Assembly: GCA_037176845.1 (NCBI GenBank)
Contig: JAYKXP010000005.1
Coordinates: forward strand, 372,001-436,000
Length of the DNA stretch: 64,000 nt
Direction of reading: 5' to 3'
Origin: Paramarasmius palmivorus
Lineage: Eukaryota > Basidiomycota > Agaricomycetes > Agaricales > Marasmiaceae
Shown here: positions 10,772 through 23,636 of the stretch, one piece after another
How the letters are laid out: every line of letters starts with the position of its first letter
Numbering within the stretch: position 1 is the stretch's first letter
Translations under genes and position numbers: made by a program
Notes under the pieces: model-generated
Databases searched by the model: none
Seen by the model: the letters and a program-made list of their open reading frames with translations, nothing else
Told to the model about the DNA's origin: nothing

Positions 10772-13700
10772 TTAGTTGACAAGTAACAACCCGAATCTTG
10801 CACCCGAATCTGCCAATTCCAGAGCAGATGGAATATCCTTTCCCGTCGTTGGGGCGCCCAGCGGTAACAGCGACGTCGATGTGGATGAGGCCGTGTTTGG
10901 TCTAGGCAAAAGCGCTGCGAATAGGACCTGAGTTCTCGCTAGGTACTCGGAGATACGAGCGTCAATGCGAGTATCATTTTCGGAGGTCTAGGTGATCACG
11001 GTGATCAATATCACGTATGTTGACAGCCTGCATGGCACTCACTTTGTTTATCTCTGCATCAAGTTGTTTTCTCAACATGTCCCAGGGCGACGATGAGCCG
11101 GGATTGCACAGCTCCGAGAGTTGACGCAAAAGAACCAGATCATAAAGGGCTTGTGCACTGCTGGTACACTCTATCCCTCCATTTTCGAGAAGTCGGGAAA
11201 CGAACGCGCGCAAGGTCTGGTCCGCAAGCTGAACCCGTCTTGAAATATTCCTGGATATACCCAAGCCATTAAGCTCAGATGCCAAAGATAGCAAGGCTTG
11301 TATAAGTTCAGGTGATGGTGAATCTGTTGGAGAGAATGATGAACACCTTGGTCATGACAGATGAAATCAGCATCATACCGCAGATGTGTTTACGGGGTAC
11401 CACAGCTCGTGTGTCCCGATATCTTGTAGTTGCAGAGGACACGATAAAGTCGATCCATCGCTTGAGCGATAGTTCAAAGAGAGATGTACACTGTGTGCGG
11501 AATACTGTATAAAATCAGGATAGCGTCATTACTGCATGGGGAGAAAGCTTACCTTGAGCAACATCAGGTTCACATAAAATATGTTCAATGAATGATGACG
11601 ATCTGCACAGTTCATCGGCAGCTTGTCCCACGAATATGAGAGCGTCCTGGCTGGCACCTTGAATAAGAAGTGAGGAAGATGTAGAAAGGAAAGAAAGATG
11701 ATCAGGGATTCACGGTTGTCAATGGTAAGGCTGTCTGCTACTGAGTGCAGGCTACTTGTGATCCCTGAGCATAACGCTTGCGCCAAAGGATAGTAGGTTT
11801 TGGTAAGTTCCCGAACGAGTGCGCTGGAGTGGGTCGTTGAGCAGGGACATACTACCGAGGGATAACACTCACAGAGAGTTGTCATTGCAACCAGAAAGTA
11901 CCTGAGTAAAATCATGATGTACCCCAGCCGCACAGGTTTCCACCCCCTTCAGAAGATCATCCAGAAGCGGTGTCCTGCCAAGAAGCTGTTTGCTCAACGA
12001 TGATCGATATTTCTGGAATGTTGCTTCTAAAGAACCAGCTCCTACTTGGGAGGCTGTGGGCAAAGGTGGTGCCCTGAATAGTAGGTGGATGGGAGAGGCG
12101 TCTGTGAACAGGACTGAGGCCTTGACCACAGTAAGATCGAGACAAGGCATACCTATTCCCGTCTGTTCGTTGTTACTAAACGCATCCACAATCTCCGTTA
12201 ACCGAGTATGGAAAGACCTTTCCGTTTCCTCAAGAGATAGTTTCCATAATTCCACGATACGTCGTTGGCATGTCTCGTTCACAATGGCCTCCAAGCTGGT
12301 CACTTTGTGAGAATCAAGTGAAAGTCGAGACCTCTGGATCCACGTGATAACCGCTGACCGAACCGACCATACATTCTTCACGCTATGAACTTCATCTAGC
12401 CATCGTTCAATCGCAATTTGAAGGCTGGCGATTGACTTTTTAAACCATTCGTCTACCTTGGCATGAAGCGTGTTCTGCGATAATTTGGATGAAGACGAGG
12501 CGAGATCAACGTAGGGTCGATATGAGCGAAGGTTCTGCGGAAGAAGCAGGAAATGAGCGGAAGAAGGTAAGGACATGAGCAAATCGTGTGTCGACAGCTT
12601 TAGGTCTGGAGGCAATGAGGAAGCCGGTGGGTCTGAAGGATCAGACTGAATATATCCTAGCACTTGCTGAATTAGAGACTCGGAAGAATCATTCTTCCCC
12701 AATACTCCGTGGATCGTACAGACTGTTCTGCTGATGCAGTCCAGCGCGGCAATAGTATTGTCCTTGACTTCCTTGACTGTACTGACTTTCCCTGTAGTGG
12801 ATTTTCGGTCGGTTGTAGGTTCTGCAAATTTATTTCGTCGAGATAAGGAGGGAGTCAATGCAGATTTGGAATCTTGGAAGAGATTAGCACCCAAAGCTTT
12901 TGAGCGCTTTTCCAAAAAGATGGCAAGGGTATCCGTCAAGGGGCGTGATTCTAGGAGATGAAGCGTGAGCAGTGTAGCGCATGTTTCCTTTGTATGGATT
13001 CAGAACTGTTTTAAGACGTATTGGGATGTCGACGTACTTCAGTTGACGTGGTATACTCTTGTAAGGACTGTTTTGCTCTAACTATTATCTGTTGCCTGAA
13101 CGAGGAAACGTGTTCCCATTGTCGCTGAACCAGGGGAAATTGGTCCTGTCAAAGCAAGTTTCAACACGGCCGTCCGCTAGTTGTGCCAATACGCACCAGA
13201 ATATCAATTCCCTGACTATTCCAAGCCTCCTCGTCTCGTTCGTCTTCCCTAATTAAAGCTCGGTGCACAACCCTCGACAAAAGAAAGAGCCATGCTGCAG
13301 TGAAGTATTTCTTCTTCTCCATCAGCCTCCATAGATGTTCTGGAACATCCAACAGTAGCTTGATATGAGCTGAAAGATTCTGGAGCATGTTCAAGTGTAC
13401 ATCTATGGGAGAACATGAGTAAATCTGAGCCAGAAGTGACATAGATATCTAACCGTCATTGTCCTTCGTGTTCGCATGTCTTGTTGGCATATCCTCCTCC
13501 TGAGATAGAATGGCAGTTTTGGTATCCTCCAGCGCATGTATTACGCGTTTTGACGATTGAGCAATCGATATTATTGATGTCGAGGCTTGCAAGAGGTCGC
13601 GATACCGTTCCCTATTCTTTTGTTATTCATCCGGCTCTGCCTTGTATAGGAACAATCATGGGGACGTACCCAACCATTTGTCGCAGCTCTTCTTGTTTTG

Positions 13701-13948
13701 CGTCTGCATCACGCCTGTGAAACGTTGAGCATGGAGATATAGAAGCAACGTGCAATGAATCAATTGTACCGAAGACGTTGCTGGACTACCTTGACCTCAG
13801 AGACGGTGTATTTATTGAAGAGCTCATCAGGATCAATGTCTTCCGGTAGCTTTGAGGATGTGCTGGACGAGTGAGAAGAGCTTCTGTCCATTGCGGGTGC
13901 AACGTTTGAGGACATGGACGCCGATACCTTTCGCGTTGTCGAGATCAT
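10772..13948 (-). CDS. cog1: COG complex subunit 1 (Golgi tethering)
   Basis: The N-terminal exon carries PDELFNKYTVSEVKVVQQRL, the hallmark of the Vps51/COG1 family. Next come the helical segment LSAHIKLLLDVPEHLWRLME-KKYFTAAWLFLLSRVVHRAL, a large central exon (12939-11869) and a C-terminal part with QALYDLVLLRQLSELCNPG. A last exon, reached through a GTGAGT-CTAG intron after AEINK, adds SEYLARTQVLFAALLP, LLPLGAP and ALELADSGARFGLLLV, ending at 10772. COG1 is a lobe A subunit of the conserved oligomeric Golgi complex, which tethers retrograde vesicles. Three in-frame ATGs (13948, 13915, 13891) could be the start. The 5' exon borders around 13.5-13.7 kb are approximate. Confidence 0.85.
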
Positions 13949-14181
13949 AGTGGTAGTGAAAGGGCAATCACGTAATGATGCTAGTGCTTCACCTTTCATC
14001 GCTTCAAGCTCATGTAGTACATGCCCAAAAACCCTCTAGTTAACGTTCTACTGAAATACCATGACAAAGGAAATTATGGATAATGTACAGTGCAGTCTAT
14101 GATGGGCGCATGGTTGAGCAGCGCGGTAATGAGCGTCAGATATCGACAGATGAGTGTTCGTCAGTAATACAAGTCGTGACA

Positions 14182-17100
14182 TTAAGAGGAAGCAAGTTCT
14201 TCAACGGAGGGACAATCACAAATGAGGTTAAGATCTCCATAGGCTGAGATAGAATCACATGAGAAACCAAGTCGACAAGAAAAATGGGTCTGCTCACCGT
14301 CATCGATTCGGCTCACGCTCGGCCAGAACTTCTTCTCTTCAAGGTAAGGTAGCGGGTATGCAGCGGTGTGTCGGGAATAAGGTTTGTTCCATTCAGCATC
14401 ACTGACGGAAATGGCAGAAATAGTGTGGGGCGCATTCTTCAAAAGGTTGTTATCCTTGGGTTGTTTACCAGTAATGATATCCTCAGCCTCTCGACGAATC
14501 TGGATCATCGCGTCGCAGAATCTATCAATCTCGTCCAAGGTTTCCGATTCCGTAGGCTCAATCAGCATACATGTGGATATCGGCCAGGAGCACGTCGGTG
14601 GATGGAATCCGTAATCCTGCAAACGTTTTGCGAAGTCCATGACCTTCAATCCCACCTTCTTCTCGAAGTCGGCCAAATCAATGAGCAGCTCGTGGGCAAC
14701 TCGGCCTCTACCGTTCGTGTACTTCAATGAGTAATGGTCCTTCAATCGGTATGCCATGTAATTAGCGTTAAGGAGAGCTAGTTGTGAGGCTTGGGTAAGA
14801 CCGGACCCGCCGAGCATCTTGATATAAGCCCAAGAAATGAGGTGTATAGATGAAGAGCCGAAAGGTGCTGCAGACACGGCGTCAATAGCCTGGGAGCTCT
14901 TTGCGGAAGAATGAGTTGCAGGCATCATGGGATGTGCAGGGAGGAAAGGGGCGAGGTGTGCAGCGACACAGATAGGTCTGCTCACAGAGCTATAGGTCAG
15001 TAATCTTTAGAGACCAAGGCAGCGCACGTCACTTGCCCGACACCAGGTCCACCTCCACCGTGGGGAATCGCAAACGTTTTATGCAAGTTCATGTGGCAGA
15101 CATCGCCCCCACACTTAGCTGGGTTGGTCAACCCGACTTGAGCATTGAGATTGGCTCCGTCCAAGTACACTTGACCGCCATTCTCATGAATGATCTTGCA
15201 TGCTTCTTGAACTCCGTCCTCGAACACACCGAAAGTAGAAGGATACGTGATCTAGGGGTAACAACTCAGTTTCAGGCTGCATTGATATTCCGCCAGATCT
15301 TACCATGAACGCAGCTAATCTGTCCTTGTACTGCTCCGCCTTTGCCTTCAGATCTACGAGGTCAAGGTATCCATCGGGGAGCACCTTGACAGACACAACC
15401 TTAAGACCGGCCATAACCGCAGACTAATCTTTCGAGTAAGCATACGACTGGTATAGAGCGAGAAGGAGACTCACAGCAGGATTAGTGCCATGGGCACTCA
15501 GTGGAATCAAACATATATCCCTCTTGTCACCTTCGCCTCTTGATTCATGGTACGCTCGGATGACGCAAAGGCCAGCATATTCACCAGCAGCTCCTGAATT
15601 GGGTTGCAGCGAAGTGGCAGCAAATCCAGTGATACGGGCAAGGTCATCTTCAAGTTCCTGAATAAGTCGTTTAGTGGAGTAAAACACTTTAGAGTGAAAG
15701 AAATGCACCTTAATAATGGTCTCGTACCCTTTCACTTGCTCAGCAGGTACAAACGGATGCACTCCTCCCCACTCCGGCCAGGTCAATGGGACCATCGACG
15801 AAGTGCTGTTCAACTTCATCGTGCAACTTCCGAGTGGGATCATGGAATGGCAAAGCCCCAAGTCCTTGCTCGCCAGGTGGAAGATGTACCGAAGCATCTC
15901 CGTCTCGGAGTGATGTGTGTTGAACACGGGGTGCGATAAGAATTCTGATGTACGTAGCAGCGATGCCGGGAAGGCCTTTTCGTTTAGAGAGGCTGCTTGC
16001 ACCTGTAGACCGCTGAGAGACACTGTAGGCTGGGAGGCAGTCACTGCAAAGACATTGATGAGCTTGACTAGTTCATCAGGGCTGACAGATTCGTCGAAGG
16101 TAACACCGACGTGTTGGCTGTCAATGCGGCGAATATTGAAACCAGCGGCAATGGAAGCGGCGTGAATAGACTCCGCATTCTCGACCTTCAACGTGACGGT
16201 GTCAAAGAAGGTGCTGTTTACCGCCTGATATCCGAACTCGCCAACGGTGTTCTTGAAGACCCTTGTGAAGCCGTGAACCTTGTTCGCAATATTCTTCAGC
16301 CCAATAGGACCATGATAGACCGCATACATTGCCGCAGTGTTGGCAAGAAGGGCCTGAGATGTACAGATATTTGAAGTGGCCTTTTCCCGACGGATATGTT
16401 GTTCACGGGCTGAAGACGTTATATTCAGCGCTTAGAAAAATCAAGTAGAAGAAATCATACTTTGTAACGCCAGTCGATATGCCATCTTCCCTTGAGCATC
16501 ACGACTTCTTCCTACCAGACGCCCGGGCATCTTCCTCTTCAGCGAGTCCCGCACAGCGAAGAACGCGCCATGAGGACCACCGTACCCAGCGGGAACACCG
16601 AATCTTGCTGAATTTCCCACAACAATGTCCGCACCCCATTCGCCAGGAGGTTTGAGCATCGTGAGCGCTAGCAGGTCTGTGGCGCAGACAACAAGCGCCT
16701 TGTTGTCGTGGGCGCGTTGTGCCAACTCAGCGTAATCGTGAATGTCGCCATCAACAGTGGGGTACTGAACCAAAATACCACAAACTTGGTTATCTATCGC
16801 CGCATGTATGTCCGAGGTAACGACGAGTTCGATTCCGAATCCTTTAGCCCGTGTTCGAAGAACCGCAATGGTCTGAGGCAAAACACCTGAGTCGACCAGG
16901 AACTTTTTACGCCTTTGAGAAGAATGAACGTATGCCATAACCATGCCTTCTGCCGCCGCAGTCGCTTCGTCAAGCATCGAAGCATTGGCAATATCCATAG
17001 ACGTAAGAGAGGTGACCATTGTTTGGAAATTGACGAGAGATTCGAGACGACCTTGGGCAATCTCAGGTTGATATGGAGTGTAAGGAGTATACCAAGCTGG

Positions 17101-17582
17101 ATTTTCGATGACCTGTTAGATAAAATGATTAATGGAAACAACGAATAGAAGGAAAGGACACCTACATTCCGTAGAATAACGCCTGGGACCACAGCGTTCC
17201 AATACCCCATTCCGATCAGGCTCTTCATCTTTCCCTTTTCCTTAGTACCGTTTAAAGCGCCCAACTCCTTTGCTCTGGCGATGAGTTCTCCTTCGCTGAA
17301 GGCTTTGATACTCTCGTTGGAAATAACATCCTTTGAAATGCGTATGTGGGAAGGGACAGTATCATCAACGAACGCGTCCATTGAGCTGTAGCCCAGCGCC
17401 TTGAGCATCTTGACCGTCTCCGCATCATCTGGACCAATATGGCGCTCAGGAAACTGGTCGAGAGGAGTGAAGAGAGATGTTGGTTGAGCAACAGATGCAA
17501 AACCTCGCCGAGGCTTGAGAGTATGGTGAAAAGTGGTCCTCAGAGGCTTGAACCTCACGGCGTAGCGTAGAGCCGCCGCCAT
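14182..17582 (-). CDS. gcv2: Mitochondrial glycine dehydrogenase (decarboxylating), glycine cleavage P-protein
   Basis: PLP enzyme that decarboxylates glycine and passes the aminomethyl group to H-protein in the mitochondrial glycine cleavage system. Starting at 17582, the N-terminus ([15 protein letters not shown]) is a basic presequence. The P-protein N-lobe follows ([62 protein letters not shown]). The C-lobe has [37 protein letters not shown] and the cofactor lysine in [21 protein letters not shown], a position known to form the Schiff base. It ends [16 protein letters not shown], with the stop at 14182. At least seven introns. Key motifs are present and I see no break. As I recall, glycine dehydrogenase is a conserved neighbour of the A mating locus in several agarics. 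Confidence 0.93.
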
Positions 17583-18394
17583 TGTTTGAGGGGGTCGACG
17601 AAGAAGAAGAAAAGAAAAATGAGGAGATAAAGGCTAGGCGCCGCCTAACAGAATAAAACCCCTGCCATTCACTGAGTTATTCACCGAGTAAGACCACTCA
17701 CGATCCTTCCTTATCTTACCCATATCGTGATAAGAGTCGACCAAGCCTTCTAGAGCCTACCATTCACGACGGGGACGACGGCGCGCAAACGGGTCGGGCA
17801 ACGCGTCAAACGAGCACACGGTGGTCGAAAAGAGAAAATCGCAGCTTTGATTGTAAAGCTATGTGACCGGCGCTCTACTACCAAACTCGGGAAACCGGAC
17901 CACAGGGTCATGCGAAACAAAAAATTTTTTGTCTCTGCTCGGGAGACGGATTTCCGTCGGACTTTGCCGTCCTCACCTTTCGACTTGCTGGCAATGGGAT
18001 TCATTAGGGTTCATTTTGGGTTCATAACCAGCAGACTCAATCGCAGGCTCGCTTGATATGGACAGACTTCGGAGCACTTCTGGTCCTCTCGAGATCGGTT
18101 GAAGACTGGTTAAAAATCAGGCCGTGTTCGCCTGGGAAACTGTCCTCAGGCTTGCGAAGGAGTTTCATGCACTGGCCAAAATGAGGGCAAGTCGAGGGTA
18201 TTGTTACCTACCTACTCAATCCCGCCACTCTTCAGAATTTGTGACAAAGAACGTTTTCATTGAACAAAAAATATGATAGTGTTACAGGCATTAAAGCTAC
18301 GTGCAGTTCATCTCTAGAATGCTTCCAAGTCCGCTTGTTGCATATATCTAAGTAATGTAAGTAAAGAAGGGACTCGAACTAGTGAATTCGTTCA
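17583..18394. other. Intergenic: glycine dehydrogenase 5' flank and PDR transporter 3' flank
   Basis: Holds the upstream region of the glycine dehydrogenase gene (17583 onward) and the 3' flank of the PDR transporter. Short open frames here have no recognisable features. I see no further gene. Confidence 0.5.
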
Positions 18395-21300
18395 TTAAAG
18401 GCTTTTGGCCTTGCTGCGTTTTGGCACGCGAACAAGCCAATACAATAGCAATGCTCCAAAGAGATTGAACACGATATAGGCCCACATAATCCCAAAGTTC
18501 CGCCACGCCACATCGAAAGACGAATTGACTTGAGCGAGGAATGCGTCGGTTTTTGTGATGGAGCAGTACTCGCACTGGGAAGTAGCATTGGGATTGGCGA
18601 GACTGCCGCCGGCAGACTGTATGTAGGGTCTGAGGTAATCCTCGCAGGTCGAACCACTGGGAGGGTCGATTAGGGAGACCTCGATGCTTGAGCAATAGGC
18701 AGGTGCTCCCGCAAGCCCAGTCGACATTACCGCACTGGTCAGATAGGTAAAGGGACTGACGCGATACATGAATATCCAGAATCCAGGGAGCCGTTGTGGC
18801 GGAACAAGAACACTGGATGAAGGATGAGCAATGGTGCAACTGCACAGCGAATAATCGACTACTTACCCACAAAAGAGCAAGGTCAAACTGAAAAGCATCG
18901 TCGCAATGTTGCCTCCAGTTTCAGCAGCTTCGATTCCAGCAATGATCATATGGGTGAAGGTTGAAGTGAAAAGCAAGAAGGACCAAATCAAGAGGAACAT
19001 TAGTATACCTCGCTCATTCAACGCTCCGGCTTCCTCGGCGTTCCTGTACAGACCGACAGGGTAATACCAGCAGGCAAATAAGATGACTGCCATCAATGAA
19101 TTCCAAGGAATCTCAGCCCAGATGTTGGCAAGCATGAACGCGACCCATGAGTATGTCTTTGATGGCCTCTCACGAGCTTCGTAAAGCGCTCGTTGGGTAA
19201 CAAAGTGGGGCATGATTTGGTTGACCAGGTTACCGAATATAGTGAGCAGCATGACTGGTCAATACCGTCAGTAAAGTTGTTGGACTTAAGATCACGAACG
19301 TACATATGCTGAACATTTGGTTCTGAAGGCCTTGCAAATTGTTTTCCGCGCGCCAGAAAGAGAAGCCAATGAACAGCGCCTGGAAACTTATTAGATGACG
19401 CTATTTGGGTGGATGAATGGCGAGACTCACCGTCAAAGAGCAAAGGGCAGCCTTGGCATAGATGTAAGATGGTGTACGCCAGTATTGCTGGAGTACACGA
19501 GTCCAACAAAGCCAAAACTGCGTTGCGAACGGAGCAGCAAACTCGGCGGCTCTTTCCTCTCCATGCTCTGGTTGAGGACGAGTTTGAGCCAGGCCTCGCT
19601 TCCGCTGAAGCTCCTTCTTGACCTCTTGGTACTCTGGACTTTGTCTCCACGCCTCTGCGTAGTCCCTTTTGGCGACAGCACCTGGAGCAGCACCGATAAC
19701 ACTCAACATCCATTCCGCGGGATTAGCGTCAGAGGGGCACGGATCGGCTCCTTGACGTTCAAAGTAGTCGGTGAGCGTCTTGGAGTTTTCGCCGATATCG
19801 CCAAAGTAGATTGTCCGCCCGCCACGTGCCAAGAAAAGAAGACGGTCAAACTCTTGGAACAACAACGCCGACGGCTGATGTATAGTGCAGAGAATCGCTT
19901 GGCCGTTGTCGGCGAGTTTTCTGAGGAGTGCGCAAATAGACCAGGCAGTCTGACTATCGAGGCCAGAGGTCGGCTCGTCGAGGAAGAGCAGTAGTTGGGG
20001 CTTGGCGGCGAGCTCGACACCAATCGTGAGACGCTTGCGTTGCTCGACATTGAGCCCTTCACCGGGAACACCGACGACAGCGTCTGCGTACTTCTCCATG
20101 CCGAGGAGGCGAATGACTTCATTCACATATTCAACCTTCTCTCTATCCGGAACATGGTGAGGTTGGCGCAAACGGGCACTAAAGATCAATGCCTCCCGAA
20201 CGGTTGAGGTCTGTAAATGAAGATCCTGCTGCTGAACGTATCCTGTCTTGCGCTGGAAGGATTCGTCACGTTGTTGTCCGTCTATGAACATATTGCCAGT
20301 AATGACACCCTGTTTAGTCCAAGTCAGCAATGTAGGAATTCCGAAGCGTTGCCACGGCACCAACCATAGTAACACGGCTTGCGAGCACGTCCAATAAAGT
20401 TGTTTTGCCAGCACCAGAGGCACCCTGATGAAGGAGGCGAAGTGAGATATAGACCGAGGGTCGCAATGAGAGGGGTTGTTGCTCACCATCAGTGCAGTAA
20501 GTGTGCCTGGAACTACCCACCCGTCGACATTGTCCAACAGACGCCGTGGTTCTCCTTTGATCTTGATATCGTAGCAGACATCTTCCCAGTGGAAGATAGC
20601 CGTCTGCTTCTGGATTACGCCGACAGTATTGTCACTGTCATCCTGGATGGCGGCCTTCTTGTCGTGAACAATAATGGTAGTAGCTTCTTCATCGTCTGCA
20701 TCCTGGGCCTTCGGTGGAGCGTGTCCACGACGGAAAACCAGAACTTCACCTTTGGACTTGGCCGCGCTAATGTATTCCGTAGCTACGAGATAGGTACCGA
20801 GGAAGAATATCATGAAGGCAATGGTAATTCCGAGGTTCCTGGTCGGTGGTCAGCGAAAATGCCCTATGTACAAGGAAAATAAGGCACACCTCCAAAGATG
20901 ACTGCGATAGTACTTGTATGATTGTGCGAGATAGGCACCACCTTGCACCACATTGCTTCCAGGTTCTGCACCGGTAGTAAGGCATACTCGTGCAGTGCCA
21001 GTGATGTTTCGATATCCATCCCCAGAAGGAACAAAGTTTGAGCAGGGGAATTCTCTACCGTCGAACTCGTTTACCATCAAGCTCTCGAAAACATATGCGA
21101 TCGGGTTGAGGTAGTTGATCCATCGGAACCATGGATGCATGTCCCTCGTAGGAATGGTAAAGCCAGTATAGATCACCAAACTGAGCATGAAAATTGCGGC
21201 CGGAAGCATTGCCTGGGTGCCAGGATGTCAATGACCAAGATAAACCAACTCCTACTTTTACATACCTGTGAAATCGTACGGGAGGAAGCACCAATGGTAC

Positions 21301-23636
21301 GGAAAATCATGGACATTGCCAGGGTGCAGATGAACGAGAATAAGAAGAACGTGAAAAATGCGCCTGGAGTTCGTCGCAGATTCGTCATGAAGTATAGTGT
21401 CAAGTTGAAACCAATTGCCGTGATTATCTTGGTGGGCAGGTCGCAAATCATTGAAGCAACGGCTTCCGCACTGGGATGGTAGAAGCTCATTCTGGTGTGT
21501 TTCTCAACGATGGGACGCTGTTCGTAGAGTGTTAGAATCTGTGAAAGACGATTAGTTAACGTCGGAGTAGTATGACTCAAGACAAACCTCCAAGACACTG
21601 CTGAATGCGTTCATGAGCACCGCATAGAAAAGCAGCGCAGACCGACTATAGAAGCTCTCCGTATCTGGCTGGAGGTTGTAGAAAATAGAGGAAATGATCA
21701 AGGACATGATAATGTTCCCTGTTAGGTCGTTAGCCCCCGTGTTCTACAAGCAAAGCGAAATCTACTTGCCGATAACTGAAGTGAGTGCAAGGCTGCAGAC
21801 CATCAGCTTCAACAGATTGGAAGACGTCAGAGACAAGCTGCATACCTCATATCTCCTCGCAGACGTTGGAGACCACGCGTTAAGCACAGACGGACTTGCA
21901 TAGGGAAAGAAATAGTATAAGGAGATTTCAACCGCCTAAGAAGAAGTAATTGGTCAGTCAAAATTGCGGGTGCCTCTTGCTAAACTTGTCTTACATTCCC
22001 TTGGCCTGTGACTGTTTCCGGCTCTCACGGAACTTTGCCAGTTGTTCTCCGCCAACAGGGAATTCGCGATTGAACTCGTCGATTTCCTGCAGGAGTCTCT
22101 TGCGATCTAGACTTTCCTTCCATGCCTGAGCGAACTCATCAGGGGTACGAGGAACCCTGTGTTCGAACCCAGGCTTTGCTTGACGCTCAGCAGGGTTAGT
22201 GAGAGACTATGACTTGTTCAGACAATGATGATGAGGGCCTCCGCAAACATCACTCACAGTCAAAAAGTCCGCAGTCGTCTGACGCCCAGGGCAAAGGAAG
22301 CCCATGTCAGTGAAATATCTCTTCGCGTCTTCCACCCGTCCAAAGTAGATCTGTCGGCCTTCGTATAAAACCGTAACTTTGTCGAAGACCTATGTATCTC
22401 ATCAGGACACTGACGCAACAGGAGTTCAATGTCGAACGTACATCGTAGATATCTTGGCTTGCTTGATAGATGGCAACAACTGCAGTCGAGCCAGTGTACT
22501 TTGTCGAAAGCCGAAGAGTTTTTACGAACTCCAAAGCGGTTGCGCTGTCTAGACCACGAGTGCTGTTGTCCCAGCACTGCAGGGGACTGCCACTGAGGGC
22601 AACCTCTGCGATACTGACACGCTTCCGCTCTCCTCCACTGACGCCACGAATGAAGTCATTACCGACTTTGGTGTTCTCGGTATGTCGTAAGCCAAAGACA
22701 GCCATGACTACATCTTTCAAGTGATTCGCAAATTGTTCCCGAGAGACACCAGGCAGGCGAGCGCGTGGGGTGCGAGCTTGAGCGGCGAAGGAGAGAGTTT
22801 GTCCGACGGTGAGATTCGGAAAGTGCCGGTCCACTTCTTCGTTATAAACGACCTCGCCCCGGAAGTCCTTGTGCATGGTCTCCCACGGAATACCTGTAAT
22901 TGGTTCAGTAAATTTGGCGCTTTTCTAGACGCGCAAAAGAATACCTTGATAGTTGACATTGGCACCGTTGTCCACGTAGAAGCCGTGGGTCTCCCCTGAA
23001 ATTGTCTTCAGGAGTGTACTACAGCCACTACAGACACCAGTTAACAAGCAGGTTTAAGAATAAGTTTTACGAGTCAACTCACCTGCCAGGAGGTCCCAAA
23101 ACCACCAACATCTCTCCATGCTTGACAAGGCCTTCAAAATCCCGAAGGATATCGATCCTTTGCCCCTTGTTCCCTAACAAGTCTCTCACCATCCCAGGAC
23201 CATCCAACAACACATTTCCAACCGTCTTCTGGTGATCGGTTGGTTTACCGTACCCATACGCGCTCAGATTCGTGAAGCTGATACCAGCGGTACGGTTGGG
23301 ATAGCGCTCGGGGTCTCGAGAGTGGATAGCCAACATGGAACGAATCCAGCGGTGGTAGTTGAATTTTTCGGACCGCGGATCCAACGTAGGGTCGACCGAG
23401 TCGGAGAATGGGTTGAGAGTAGCTTCTGAAGCCTCCGAACGGATACTTTGACCACCAAGAGACATAGTAGTCACCGCTCGAGCGAGCTGAGTGACTTGTA
23501 CCTCTGCATCTTCATCTTCATCTTGGGAGTAGATAGTAACTTCCGAAGGATTGTAAGCGGAAGGTGGTAGTTGTGAAGGAGCTTCCTGAATATCGGGTTT
23601 GCGCTGAATAGGAAGTGTGAGCCCCGATAGACTCAT
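18395..23636 (-). CDS. PDR-type full-length ABC transporter (ABCG, NBD-TMD-NBD-TMD)
   Basis: Plasma-membrane multidrug efflux pump of the fungal PDR/ABCG class. Start at 23636. NBD1 has the degenerate Walker A typical of the class (VLGPPGRGCSTLLK), the signature [13 protein letters not shown] and the altered Walker B region ([17 protein letters not shown]). NBD2 is canonical, with [30 protein letters not shown] and [18 protein letters not shown]. Each NBD is followed by six TM helices. The second half ends with [19 protein letters not shown], an extracellular Cys-containing loop and a last [20 protein letters not shown], stop at 18395. Many introns interrupt the frame. All ATP-binding motifs are intact, so it is likely functional. 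The substrate cannot be predicted. It is the last gene before HD pair 1. Confidence 0.92.
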